Source: Sciurus carolinensis
Taxonomy: Eukaryota > Chordata > Mammalia > Rodentia > Sciuridae
Assembly (NCBI RefSeq): GCF_902686445.1
Contig: NC_062214.1
Coordinates: 51,743,177 to 51,807,176 of the forward strand
Direction: 5' to 3'
DNA length: 64,000 nt
Below, piece after piece: positions 10,717 to 21,985 of this stretch; the first letter of the stretch is position 1, and each line of letters opens with the position of its first letter. The notes under the pieces were generated by a model. It ran no database searches. It saw nothing but the letters and a program-made list of their open reading frames with translations, and was not told the DNA's origin. The translations under genes were made by a program, and so were the position numbers.

Positions 10717-12134
10717 TATTCTATGGATTCATAATGATAAAACCATTATGGATACAGACTATAAATTCAAATCTAAGTACTTATATTTTATGAATGACTA
10801 CTTCATGAAAATCACTTTGGTAGAGACCACACCAAAGGGGAATGTGCCATTCAAAGGTCCAATGCAAGTCCCCCAGACTCCTGGGGGATGACTATTAGTC
10901 AATTCTGATGCTACAATTAATACTAATAATCAACTTAGAGTAACCCAATTTTCATCTAAGAACAAAGGCAGACAGCAAAGAGTGCAATCCATTAAGCCAT
11001 TTAGACTGTAAGAAATTTTAAGAAAATCTTTATTTTGCAGATAGAGGAGCCAAGACAAAACATGAGTTCTGGTTATTTAATATCATCATTTTTTAATTAC
11101 TCTGTTCCATTCCTTAACTTTCAGATTATTTTAATTCAGCCAACATCTAATTACTGCAGCTTTCTAAAGTACATGGTATGTTAATGTGGTGATTTGTGTA
11201 GTTATCTTTTCCTTTCAAAAATAATTTCTTATCTTTCTGGGAGAATGTTTGTAGACTTTTAATTAAAGCTTCTCAAATGTAAAACATGTTTTCATCCTTT
11301 GTTTTCTTTCATTATTTTCCTTGCATCTTTCTCCTCTTCCTTAATCCTCAGCTCTAGATTCAGTTTTCAGTTTCCATTGTTTCAACTTAACCATTCTACA
11401 GTGAGTAGATCATTTTCCCTTGAATTTTAAGTGTGGAGTAAATTACCCTGAGTTTCAGGCTTTGGAGAAGTTATATTTTCTGCAAGCCAGACACCTCCCT
11501 GGGAGCCTGTGCATCGAGAGATCTGGCTGGAGTCCCTGTTTTGCCTCTGTGTGAAGTCATTTCCCCACCCAGGGCTCAATTTTCTCATGTTATTTAATAC
11601 AAAAAGGAAGTAAAGATGTAGGAAGTTTGTTCCAGGAAAATGCCTTTGAAAATCACAAAGGTAACAGTGTGAATGAAGTGACCAGTTGAGAACTGGGGCA
11701 AAACTGCAAGACTCCATACCCCATCATAAGGGAGCAGCTGCTGTTTGGCTGCAGCCAAAAATATACTGTTCCATCTAATTTTTTCCAGGGACACCAGAAA
11801 TGTGGGTTTTATGTGAAATTGCCCCATTGTTAAATGTTGGCTAAAATTGCATATTTTAATTTGAGGTAAGCCAGATAAAAGTGGATACTGGCCAAATTCA
11901 GCCTGTAGGACAACAGTTTTCCGCTTCTTATCGGGAAGAACATAAGGCCAATTCTAGTTTGTATGTTCTGTCAATATGAATTTGTCTGAAGTTCCGTCAT
12001 TCACACAATAGTACACCTTTCATCTTACCAATAATAAACATGCATAAAGCACCTACTTGTAAACAGAACATATGCCTGTCCCTGCAGTGTGACACAAACA
12101 TAGACACCCACCCCAAGCCCTGGTGATCACAGAT
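10717..12134. other. Unassigned; possible MIR trace at 11500-11600
   Basis: AT-rich to about 11400. Around 11500-11600 the stretch CTGGAGTCCCTGTTTTGCCT...CTCAATTTTCTCATG may be a heavily diverged sense MIR. Two overlapping minus-strand frames (11427-11827) have no recognisable product. Confidence 0.4.
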
Positions 12135-12425
12135 ACTGAGAATCTGTTAAGGATCAACTCAAATATCTCTTCCTGTTTAAAGACTTCCCTGAATCACCCT
12201 CCATCATGACTCAAACCCAGGCAGAAGAAATTCCTCTCTTACCTTTTTATAGCAGGTGTCTTGTTCAATTATAATAAGAGTTGACCTCCTCTGTAAGACA
12301 TTGGCCAACCCTCATTATAATTATTTATTTCAGTGTCCATCATTCCCCACAAACTATGAGCTCACTGAGGGCAAGAGCAGGCCTTTTTCTTTTTGTATTC
12401 CCAGCATTTAGCTTGGGGGCTGTCT
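12135..12425 (-). mobile_element. L2 LINE 3' end relic, antisense
   Basis: Plus-strand text is the reverse complement of the L2 3' region: CAACTCAAATATCTCTTCCT, AAGACTTCCCTGAATCACCC, ACTATGAGCTCACTGAGGGC, AGCAGGCC...TTTGTATTCCCAGCATTTAGC. This is a well-preserved L2 relic by L2 standards. Confidence 0.8.
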
Positions 12426-12484
12426 GGCCCAGTAGGAACACCGAACATACAATTCTGAGCTTAGTGCCCATTTTAAAAAAAATG

Positions 12485-12970
12485 TTGCTTTTATTATCAT
12501 TCAGGAATAGTGAGAGCCACAGACCAGGAGATAATTGCTACTGAAAGGATAGTTTATTAATCTCACAGATGCCAAGAGGAGGGGCAGGTCTTGCTACCTG
12601 TGGCAGGGGGAAGGTGGTACACACAGAGTCCCAGAGTAGCCCAGGAGGCAGAGAAGTGAGGGGAAAGAAAGACCAGAATATTTTTTTGTGGTTAGCATGG
12701 GAAGAAACAGGAAAGGCAGGTTAAGCAATGTAGGATCAGCTGGCGTAGATGATTTCATGTGGATCAGGGTATAGGGGCCATCTCTAGTTGTCTAGTACCT
12801 AGTCTTGGGGCAGGAGCTTGGTTAGGGCAAGGGAATAATGTGAGTGCAAGAGCCAACTAAAGGAGGTTGGCTTGCATATCAAAGGAGCACTCCCAAGTTT
12901 TATTTGCTAGCATTGAAAAAGGTAATTCCTTTGGGGTCAACAAAGGTCCTAAGACCTCAAAACATCAAAA
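12485..12970 (-). mobile_element. Antisense ERV-type solitary LTR (family not assigned)
   Basis: On the minus strand an AATAAACTATCC poly(A)-signal region is followed by a U5-like ATCTCCTGGTCTGTGGCTCTC, the usual order at the end of a retroviral LTR. Upstream lie C/T-rich and GC-richer sequences consistent with U3/R. No internal region follows, so it is a solitary LTR or a fragment. The 5' edge is uncertain. Confidence 0.5.
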
Positions 12971-13096
12971 CTACAGAATAAAAGACATTGATCTGTACTC
13001 CCCAACCAGAGTTCAACATGACCAATGTCATTACCATGGGTAGGTATAACTAAGATGCAATGGGATCTCCTTTATCTCCTAAAATATAGGACAATT

Positions 13097-13288
13097 GGCT
13101 GGGCATAATGGCACATTCCTGTGATCCCAGAATCTTGGGAATTTGAGGTAGGAAGATCACAAGTTGGAGGCCTGCCTTAGGAATTTAGTGAGGCCATAAA
13201 TAGTTTAGTGAGACCCTATCTCAAAATTTTAAAAAATAATAAAAAGGACTAAAAATGTAACTCAGTGGTAAAACACCACTAGTTTCAG
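13097..13288 (+). mobile_element. B1-dID (MEN-type) composite SINE
   Basis: B1-like half: GGCTGGGCATAATGGCACAT, TGTGATCCCAGAATCTTGGG, GTGAGACCCTATCTCAAAAT. Degenerate ID half: GGACTAAAAATGTAACTCAG, AAACACCACTAG. The 3' tail has been replaced by a GT microsatellite. Confidence 0.9.
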
Positions 13289-13317
13289 TGTGTGTGTGTG
13301 TGTGTGTGTATGTGTGT
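13289..13317 (+). repeat. (TG)n microsatellite
   Basis: TG repeats with one TA interruption, grown at the 3' end of the composite SINE and abutting the hairpin at 13318. Confidence 0.95.
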
Positions 13318-13373
13318 AGAATTCAAAGTTCCATGTATATATATATGGAAAGGGTTATGGAACTTTGAATTCT
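13318..13373. repeat. Perfect inverted repeat with 17-bp arms
   Basis: The left arm AGAATTCAAAGTTCCAT (13318-13334) is the exact reverse complement of the right arm ATGGAACTTTGAATTCT (13357-13373). A 22-base spacer holds a TA run. It is not part of the SINE consensus. The exact match suggests a recent local inverted duplication; a hairpin RNA is possible but unsupported. Confidence 0.95.
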
Positions 13374-15452
13374 TGAGGCTTCTGAGAATTAAATCACTCC
13401 AGAACACTTCTGTGGAAACTCAGGAGGCTCATGGTCTTAGGACCACCTCTGCCTCTGGGTTTCAGCTTCATTCACACACACTTCTGTGGTTGTCACCACA
13501 TTGACCCAGACATGACACCGGTTCCTTCTCTAATTTCCACACACCCCAACAGGCGACAACAGCTGCCTTCCACAAGGCACAAGACAACATGGCAAAGGAT
13601 TTGTTCAGGAGACAGATGAATTACTCGCCTGGTAACAGCAGAAACAGTCGTGTGTCACATGGTAAATTTTCTTGCTATCATCTCCAACTCTGAAACTCAC
13701 AGCCAGTCATACCCACATGGACACAAAGTCCATGACTAGCTCCTGAACTTTCTTTACTGCACAGCCTAGTTTTTCTTTCTCCTTTCACGGGATCTCCCTC
13801 ACTTCTCTGTCTTTCTTCTCTCAGCCCACACCAGTCCTCCCTTCTTCCCAGAACCAGGATCTAAAACAGTCTAGTTGCCTCTTGCCTTTGTTCCCCTGTG
13901 ACTTGAGTCCTTGCCAGCTTCCACATGCTCAAGTGTCTCCCTATCCCAGATGTCTATACAATGGTGGCTTCCTCCTTCAGGAGACTTGTATGGGCTGCAA
14001 TCCTTCATATCAAGTGACAGAACCTACGGGAAATCCGACCAACTGCCAGACCCCAAAAAGGGTACCATCAACACAGTCCTCATCCTTTAAAATTTAGAAC
14101 TTCAAAGAGTCGTGAGTTCCCTAGAACTTGACCTTACCCAGAAACTTGGCACTGGACACCAGAGTATAGAATTCAGGATCTTTTTCTTTACTTCTCCAGA
14201 AATATTTGGCAGTATAGCAAGGAGTCAATGAAATCACCTATGCTCTGTGTTCCTTCAGTTTTCTTAAGACTGAATTGAGAGGAAGGGACTAGGTTTCCTG
14301 AGCCTGATTCAAAGGAGGGAATACTTGAGGGAATTTGGATTGAATTTGGCTTTCCCTTTCGCATTTCTGTGGGAATGAAAATAACATCTAAAAAAATCTC
14401 ATTATTAGACAGGATCAGAAAAGCATCCTCTCAGCCTCAGGCCCCAGTGTGACCCCAGTGGTGGCTCCAGCAGGGAGGAGCAGGGCTGAGGTGTGTTTCT
14501 GTGAAGAATGCTCCAGTTTCACTTAACACCATGCAAAGGCTCTTTGCTTTGGGGTCTCACATTTAAACATAAACTTCTGCATTAGCTAGCCCAATTTGTT
14601 TTTGTTTTAATCCACTTTCTAAGTTAATGTAGTGTTTTCAATATGATTCCGCAGTGTCTTGGCATAGGAAAGTCCATGATGTCATATTTGAACTATTCAT
14701 TATGACTCTAATATGTGAGGGGAAATGGCCAATTCTTTTCTGGCTCTGTATGTGATGGCAGTATGAACATTCTCTATCCAGTTAAGAGTAAATCAAGATG
14801 AAAAAGACCTATAATTTCCCCCCAAAGAAGGCTGAAGCAGACAGCCCACATAAATTAGGAGTTGCTTACTTGGAGGATGCATCAACTTGGTAATTATTTT
14901 TAGGAGAAGATAACTGTGATCAGATTAAAGTGCTCTACTGATGGAAAAGAGGGAAGAGAAGACAGGGAATGAGACAATGAAATAAGAAAATTGAATCAGT
15001 CTCAGGAATTTTGATTCCTGTATTTGTTCTCAGAAGTGAGAGAGGAGAAAGAAAGGGGCCAAAGGAACAAAGATGAAGGGATATCTTCCATATGGGCTCC
15101 TTCCTGAAATGAATCCCCAGAGACATATTCCATTAGGTAGGGACAAAACGGAGGCCTTGCAGATAGGCGGTAACTTGGCCCAACTCTCTTGCGTGAGTTA
15201 AGCTAGAATGAGGATAAGGAAACAAGCCTGCTAAAATTGAGTCCAGTGGTCAACTGTTTACCTCGCAGTGGTGTCTTTAGAGCTGCACGTTTCAGGAGTG
15301 TTCGTGAGAGGAAATCATGAGTAGTTTTTACTTTACCTGAACTAAAAGAGCTTACTTTTGGAAACCAGCCAGGATTTGGGCCTCTCACTACTGCCCAAGA
15401 CTACCCTAGGGAGGGGATTTCCCTTCAAGAGCAGTGAAAAGGTGGAAAGAAT
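13374..15452. other. Unassigned non-coding sequence
   Basis: No repeat family recognised. A pyrimidine-rich block at about 13740-13860 (TTTTTCTTTCTCCTTTCACG, TCTTTCTTCTCTCAGCCC) superficially looks like a splice-acceptor tract, but no exon-like open frame follows with support. Confidence 0.45.
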
Positions 15453-15600
15453 TCCAGGATTTGGGGTCAGAAGGTAAAGATCCCAGCTCAAACATTCCTG
15501 CTATTTGTTCAGTGAAACTTAATCTCTTCCAGATAAATGAGCCAATCACCTACCCAGCCCCATCTCAGAGAGTTGAGTGAGGCTCAAGAGAAATGAGGGC
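15453..15600 (+). mobile_element. MIR SINE relic
   Basis: Sense MIR pattern: GGATTTGGGGTCAGAAGGTA, AGATCCCAGCTCAAACATTC, TGCTATTTGTTCAGTGAAAC, TTAATCTCTTCCAG. Moderately diverged and truncated at 3'. Confidence 0.6.
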
Positions 15601-16920
15601 AGAAGTGCTCTGCCAGTTATGAAAGTGCAAAAGAAATGTTCGGTGTTGACAGGGTAGCTGTTGTGACTCCAAGACTGATGGAGGGTGTCTTCCAAAAGGA
15701 GCCCAGGAGCCATAGCTCAGAGTTGGGAGACATTTTGGATGCAGTTTGTTATGCACAGCATAAGCAGGATGTCCAGAGCCCAAATGCTTTCCCAGAAAGG
15801 GGGACAACAGACCTAGGGGTGTGGGTGGATAGATAAGTCTGCTGGGACAGTATTCTCAGATGAGATGCTAGGACCCTTCGTGAGGTAGATGCCATCTGCA
15901 ACATTCCTAGCTGCAGGACATGTCAAAGCCCCCAAATCAGACACACCAGAGTCCTGGCTCACTCACTTCCAAAGATATCACAAAAGACAAGAATCATAGG
16001 GTCAGCTTTTACCTTGAAAATCTCAGTTTAGTAGGTAATAATGCATTATATTTATTATATCAGAATTGAAAGATTAGGGTCTCCCTGGCTGGGCCCCAGT
16101 GAAGTAGTTGGTTGGTACTTTAACCTGTGTTATGAAGAAAAGCACAAGTCTTTAAATACCAGAATCACACCCAGAGGACTGAGATGCTCAAAGCCTGAGA
16201 GGTAGACCAACCATGCTCCTCCTGCAATGTTAACTCAAGGAAAAGAGCTCATGGAGAGAACGGCGAGCAAAGTCCTCTCTACCATCTAAATTGTTCCCCC
16301 GACCTTCCTCTCCACCACATTTATAATTGAATGATCATGTGTGTTCTGCCTTCTCTGAACAAGTGTGGGAGCCTGAACCCCTCTCACAAAATTGTTCCCC
16401 TTAGCTGTGTTTGCCACTGAGCTTTCTCTAGCCCAAAGAGTGTGTCCTGAACAGCTTGGTGAGTGGATCATGCATGGTCAGGTGGGGTACCTAACTGGAC
16501 TCCCTTGAAAGTCTTTTTTCATCTCTGTGACTGGGGCTCTGGCTGGGAGCCTTCTGCTTTTAGGAGTCTCAAGGCAGAACTTGCATCATACTCTCAGCAA
16601 AGGACCCAAAGGAATGTGAAGAGAATGATTCCCTTTACAGGCCCCATATCTTAGGTTCCCTGGAGTGGGCTGGGCAAATCTCTCCTCATGCCATGCTTTA
16701 TAGATTGGAAAAATTGAACTAGATTGATGTCCCCAATCTCTAAGACTCTACTGAACCAACCATGCACTGACATAGGCCATAACTAGACAATTTCAAAAGA
16801 GGCAACATGCTCATGCAGAGACTCAGTCGCCAGTAGCATGATGATGCCTACATCTCTGACGTTTTCTTAAAAAGACTATTTAGAAACCAGAATGGAAAAC
16901 ATGCAAATGAGACTGTTGGA
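15601..16920. other. Unassigned non-coding sequence
   Basis: No clear repeat. Overlapping short frames occur on both strands at 15565-15836, a sign of chance ORFs. Around 16690-16750 a MIR3-like trace (AAAAATTGAACTAGATTGATG) is possible but weak. Confidence 0.4.
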
Positions 16921-17128
16921 GCTGGGCTTGGTGGCTCACACCAAGGAGGCTGAGGCAGGAGGATTGTGAGTTCAAAGCCAGCCTTAGCAACTTAGCAAGG
17001 TGCTAAGCAACTCAGTGAGACCCTGCCTCTAAATAAAATACAAAAAAGGACTTGGGATGTGGCTCAGTGGTTGAGTGCCCCTGGGTTCAATCCCTGGTAC
17101 CTGCCCCGCCAATGCCAAAAAAGACAGT
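16921..17128 (+). mobile_element. B1-dID (MEN-type) composite SINE
   Basis: B1-like half with a small deletion after GCTGGGCTTGGTGGCTCACA, then GGCTGAGGCAGGAGGATTGT, TGAGACCCTGCCTCTAAATA. The ID half is good: GGCTCAGTGGTTGAGTGCCC, CTGGGTTCAATCCCTGGTAC. Closer to its presumed consensus than the 13097 copy. Confidence 0.92.
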
Positions 17129-17189
17129 TGGAATCTGAGGTCTGAAGTGAGGCATTGGAGTTAATGTGAGGTCCCTTGCTTACTTTCTT

Positions 17190-17385
17190 TAAAAAACATC
17201 TTTACGTAGCCCCTACATTTTCCACACTTTCTTCTAAGTGCTGCACAAACATGAATTCACTTAGAGCTGGTTACAACCTTGTGAGGAAGGCACTACGGTT
17301 ATGCCCATTTTGCTTGATGAGAAAACTGAGGCACAAAGAAATTAAGAAAGCTGCCCAAGGTCGTATGCTAAGAAGTCAGTAGGAC
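17190..17385 (-). mobile_element. MIR SINE relic, antisense
   Basis: Antisense MIR order: CTTCTAAGTGCTGCACAAAC, CTTGTGAGGAAGGCACTACG, TGAGAAAACTGAGGCACAAA, GAAAGCTGCCCAAGGTCGTA. Clear match despite age. Confidence 0.85.
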
Positions 17386-17859
17386 TCTTACACTTATCTG
17401 ATCAGATTTAATGTGACCAATGTTTACACTGAGGGGCTAGAGAGTAGGAAACTAGAGCGCCTGAGAGGAGCAGTAAGGAAGCTAGGAAGAAGCCCAGGCC
17501 TTTTGACCCTCCAGTCCACGTATTAGACATATGCACAGTATTTCTCACAGTTTGTTTCTCCAAAGCCATGAAAAAATATTTTGCCAGCATATGAAATGGA
17601 GGTATGGGTGGGCTTTACATGAAATTCAGGAGGTTGCGTTGCTGTAAAGTTTCTCAGAGCCTTTATTTTGCTGATATGTATTATGAATCTCCAAGGTAGA
17701 TGACAAAGTAGAACTGTTCCCAAATACATATGATGAAGGAACCCCTTCTTTTTTAAAGGAATATCTCAAAGAACTGAAGTGCTAACAACTCACTTCGGAA
17801 ACACCAGCATAATATAGTGCAGAGTGGATAATATTCATGACATTCTCTAAGTGTAATAT
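17386..17859. other. Unassigned non-coding sequence
   Basis: No family or exon recognised. Two overlapping minus-strand frames at 17408-17729 show no known protein. Confidence 0.4.
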
Positions 17860-18085
17860 TTGACCTTCCTCAGAACCCTTTGTCACAGAAACCTCCCCTT
17901 TCTTACACAGGTGTAACATTGCCTCTTTGTGCCATAGTTACAGAAAGAATTGTGTGATCTCGGGTTACAATGCGGAAGCTCCTTAGGGCAGAGTGTCTCT
18001 CATTTATCTCAATAATCTATAAAGCTGCAAGCAGTTTCTTGCTTACGGTATACACTCAGATGCTTCTTGAATAAATAAATGAGCA
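17860..18085 (-). mobile_element. L2 LINE 3' end relic, antisense
   Basis: Contains GAAGCTCCTTAGGGCAGAGT, GTCTCTCATTTATCTCAATA and GATGCTTCTTGAATAAATAA, the antisense L2 3' end order. Confidence 0.6.
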
Positions 18086-18394
18086 GGTCTAGATCATTTC
18101 CATATGAGAGAAACAAAGATTGGCTTCCCAAGAAAATAAAGAAATAGTAACAAAATTTAAAACTGAGAGCATCCGTGTTGAACTGGGTTTTATGGTGGTG
18201 TGAGAAACAGGACAGACCAAGACCAAATCTGAGAGTTAGTTTGTTGGCAGCAGAAAGGATGGAGGAGAAGGAAATGAAGTCTCGGGATTAATTAGCTTTC
18301 AAAACTGGAGGGAACATTCCATCTCCCACTCGTTCATAAGGTTTAATGAGTGGCATTAGAAGACAACTACCAAAAAATAAATAAAACACAGAAA

Positions 18395-19075
18395 ATCACT
18401 GGAGTTAACAGGCAGGTGTGAAAACTGGACTTCTTGTGCTTTGTTGGTGGAAATGTAATTTGAGGGCCCCTAAAGGGCAAGTACAGTGTGGTGGTTTCCT
18501 AAAGAACTAACAACTAACTATCACATGATCCAGGAATTCCACTACTTAGTATACACCAGAAGGATTGAAAATAGAGGATTGGGGATATATTTGTACACCT
18601 ATGTCAATAACATCATTGGCAACAGCCGAAAGGGGGACACAACTCCCCTGTTCATTGATGGATAAATGAATGAAGAAAACTTGATTTATACATATGATGG
18701 AATATTATTCAGCCTTTAAAAAGGAAAGAAATTCTGACACATGCCACAACACACGTGAACCTTGAGGACATGATGCTCAGAGAAATAAGCCAGTCACAAA
18801 AACACAAATACTGTGATTCTACTTATATGAGGTACTTAGAGTGACCAAATCAAGAGACAACATAGAGTGGTAGTTTCCAAAGGAAACTACTAATGGAAAG
18901 GGGAAATAGGGAGTTATGGTTTAATTAGTATAGAATTTCAGTTCTGCAAGATGGAAAGAGTTCTAGAGATTCATTGCACAATGGTATGAATGTGCCTAAC
19001 ACTATTGAACTGTGCACTTAAAAATGGCTCAGATGATACATTTTATGTTGCCTGTTTTTTACTACAACTTAAGAA
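18395..19075 (+). mobile_element. L1M-type LINE-1, end of ORF2 relic and 3' UTR
   Basis: The ORF2 end is visible from CTTGTGCTTTGTTGGTGGAA through ATGATCCAGGAATTCCACTA and GATGGAATATTATTCAGCCT. The 3' UTR follows with GAGAAATAAGCCAGTCACAA and ends GAACTGTGCACTTAAAAATG...TTACTACAACTTAAG. Frames are broken. Typical of L1MA/L1MB-age elements. Confidence 0.85.
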
Positions 19076-20204
19076 ATTAAGGGAGACATTGAACATATAC
19101 TAGAGTCCAACATTTCATAAGTGGGAAAACAGAAGCCTAGGATCACATAGTGATATCCTCTAAGCTAAAAATACCCATCTAAAGAGTTTAAAATACTATC
19201 AAGGAAGTAAATCCAAGGAATCATTCCTAAGTGACCTCCTGAAATTATTTTTTAGGGGGATGTCATCATAAGTAGGCAGGAAAAATCATTTTTATTAGAT
19301 TCTTCTTCTATTTGGAAATAACATGAGACTATCTAATTTGGAAGGGCCAAGGGGCAGGTGGGATGACCATCCTGAGCACCCCAGCAAGCCCTGCCTCTTA
19401 TATCACCCAGCTCCCATCTGGTTACTTCATCCCAAACTCTGGTTACTGCCATCTCTAATGGCAGAGTGACCCAAAATATCAAGCCCTGGGTTTCCATCAG
19501 TTCATATCAAGCCCACAAAGTGACCGGGCTCACAGCAGAGAAACTGCAATTTCCGTTGCTTGCCTGTTCTGTGGATCATTTTTTAGCAATCTTGGTAAGG
19601 ACTGAAGTAAAAATGATGATTTTTATTCAGATCTAAAATAAATCAGCAACAGCTGACTTCCTCAGCCAAGACATAAACTGCAGTCATGAAACATGAGAAG
19701 GAACAAAGTCCATTGAACTAGAATAGCTTATGGTTTCCTACAAAATATCATGTTACTTATCCAGGGCCTGGAGTTCTCTCCACACCGACTGGAGGAAACC
19801 TCAGTTAGATAAGGACAGGAAGCACTGAGCTGCCCCTGAAATTCAGGACTTTGTCTAAACCCTATGTGCCAGTGAGCTCAGGGGAAAGTTCTCTTTAAGT
19901 CCTCCCAAGGTCAAGAGTTTTTGTTTGTGGATGGGAATGTGTACTGAACTAGCTACAAGAGGATGCTCTTTGGAAAAAGTTACGAATGTTACTGTAACCT
20001 GCCTGATTTAACCAGATAACGCCAACTCCTACCTCAATCATTCTGTCATTGTCTCAGTGTTTAACTGAAAGATGGATTTATACAGAGATTGGGACTGAAA
20101 TAGACCAGCACACAAGGAAGAAAAATCTGGATAGTTATAACCAAGAATAAATGGCAAGTAGAATATCAATTCTCTCTCCAATATGAGAAGCAATATTTAC
20201 ATTT
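19076..20204. other. Mostly unassigned; weak antisense MIR at 19095-19165
   Basis: A MIR trace is suggested by CATAAGTGGGAAAACAGAAG followed by GGATCACATAGTGATATCC. The remainder, including a locally GC-richer block at 19350-19510, shows no family or exon. Confidence 0.4.
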
Positions 20205-20385
20205 TTAAACACTTGTATTCATCTTATCTCAAGTAATTCTTACAATGTGAAATGGATAGTAAACATAACAGAAGAAGTTGCCCCACTGCACAGACACTGA
20301 AGTTCAAAGACATAAGGAAGCTGCCCAAGGTCGTGTGGGAACCAACATTGTCAGGTGCGGGACCAAGTCAGACTCCTCAGTCCGT
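20205..20385 (-). mobile_element. MIR SINE relic, antisense
   Basis: Shows TTATCTCAAGTAATTCTTAC, CACTGAAGTTCAAAGACATA, GGAAGCTGCCCAAGGTCGTG and AAGTCAGACTCCTCAGTCCG. The order fits antisense MIR. Confidence 0.75.
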
Positions 20386-21470
20386 CCTGTTCCTTTGTAC
20401 TATGTATATTCAATTACAGGGCTGTGGCTTCCATGCACTGTTGATTGGATTATACTGATCTTGAAGATGATATTCAAGTGCCCCGCTACAGAAAAAAAAA
20501 TTGTCCAAGACCTGGTGTGCATCAGCAGTGCCATCGTGAAAGAAAGCCCTCTCTGGTTTCCCAGGCATCTGACCTGAATGAGAGGGTCTGCCAGGGGCAC
20601 AGCAGTTGCTGGAGTGCAAACCAGGACAGAAGCAGGCAGGTGCTATGGTGCAGGTTTTCTGCAACAGAGAAGTCCATTCAGGTTGATTATAAATAACCCT
20701 ATTTTAATATCACAGTGTGGCTATTATTAACTTCTATTGCTACATCCAGAAACCAAATAGAAATTTATAGAAAAAAAAGCAGAGATGTGCAGTGTGGCCA
20801 TTTCCGTATTAATTTTCAAACCCAGCACTTAATCTATCCCTGACCTTCTCTCACACTAAACTAGAAAACAGTCTTCCAGGGCAGAGCCTGTCTGTGGTAT
20901 ATACATAACTCTGGCTCTGGTCCTAGGTGCGGCCAGCTAACATCCCCTGCCCAACCTCATTCCAGGTGCTAAAAGCCTTTGCCTACCCACAGCCCCAGCA
21001 GTCCAGGGCTGAGCCAGCCTTGACCAGAGGAGAGGACATGCTTGTCAACCTTGGCTTCTCCAATGCATGTGGTCTACAAAGGGTTATACTCCTGTAGGTC
21101 TGCACAAGCAGGCAAGCAAATGTGTACTGTGTACATGCGCGCACACACAGTTCAGAGAAGAGACTCAGGAGGTGTTATCAACTAGAACACAAAAATGAGA
21201 TCCCATTTTCTTCCCCTTTGAATAGGAGGAATATTTTAAAGAGTTCTAGGCAAGGGCTTTGTGCCTCTTTAATTCCATCCTAGAGTTAAACCTTGAGGTA
21301 ACAGAGCATTGTGATTAGAGCTGCCCATATGTGCTACCATGCCACAGTTTATTGCAGGTAACACACAACTCTGGTAATAGGTATCATCACTTTATATATC
21401 AGCTGAAGAAAATAATCACTTCCAATTAAATTATGACATGCCATCAATTGTAAGAGGCAATCCAATTAAG
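20386..21470. other. Unassigned non-coding sequence
   Basis: Four overlapping short frames on both strands at 20252-20696 include MIR sequence and are not credible genes. 20930-21030 is locally GC-richer without CpG enrichment. No repeat assigned. Confidence 0.4.
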
Positions 21471-21556
21471 AAATGTTAAAACATGGAGAAAATTACTTAG
21501 AAATGATAAAATATGGAGAAAATTACTTAGAAATTATCAATATGGATGAAAAGGGG
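21471..21556 (+). repeat. 30-bp tandem repeat, about 2.8 copies
   Basis: Units starting at 21471, 21501 and 21531 align with a 30-base period: AAATGTTAAA, AAATGATAAA and AAATTATCAA open the units, and ACATGGAGAAAATTACTTAG / ATATGGAGAAAATTACTTAG follow. The third unit decays after TATGGATGAAAA. Confidence 0.93.
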
Positions 21557-21784
21557 GAAGGAGCCTCAGAAGTTAACTAGTTTTATCAAGGTCCCACAAC
21601 AAATAAGAATCCCAGATGCAAATCCAATTGCATCTGACTCTGAAGTAAAGATTCTACAAAATTAACACTTCCATGTTCTACCCACCAAATCCAATCTTCC
21701 AGAAAACAGGACTTTCCAGAGCCTACCAGACTCATTAGGACAATATGTACAAAGGACCAGGATTCTCAATAGATCAAAGTTGTT

Positions 21785-21985
21785 GATGTTTGGGAACAGA
21801 GGACTCTTTCATATGGGGGCTCCTGTGTGCACCACAGAGGGTTTAGCAACACCCCTGTCCTCTACGTACTACCACCTGTGGCACTCCCCAAATTGTGACA
21901 ACCAACAATGTCCTCAGACATTGCTAAGTATCCCCAGGTGTGGGGTACGGGGCAAAAGTTCCCCCCATTGAGAATTGCCACAATA
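21785..21985 (-). mobile_element. MER20 hAT-Charlie DNA transposon
   Basis: Plus-strand landmarks are the reverse of MER20: GGTTTAGCAACACCCCTGTC, AATTGTGACAACCAACAATG, TCCTCAGACATTGCTAAGTA, and a closing CCATTGAGAATTGC near the terminal repeat. Near full length (about 200 bases). Non-autonomous, no coding content. Confidence 0.85.

Noticed and set aside
13740..13870. Pyrimidine tract followed by CAG, resembling a splice acceptor
   Set aside because: Many such tracts occur by chance; no supported exon or donor follows.
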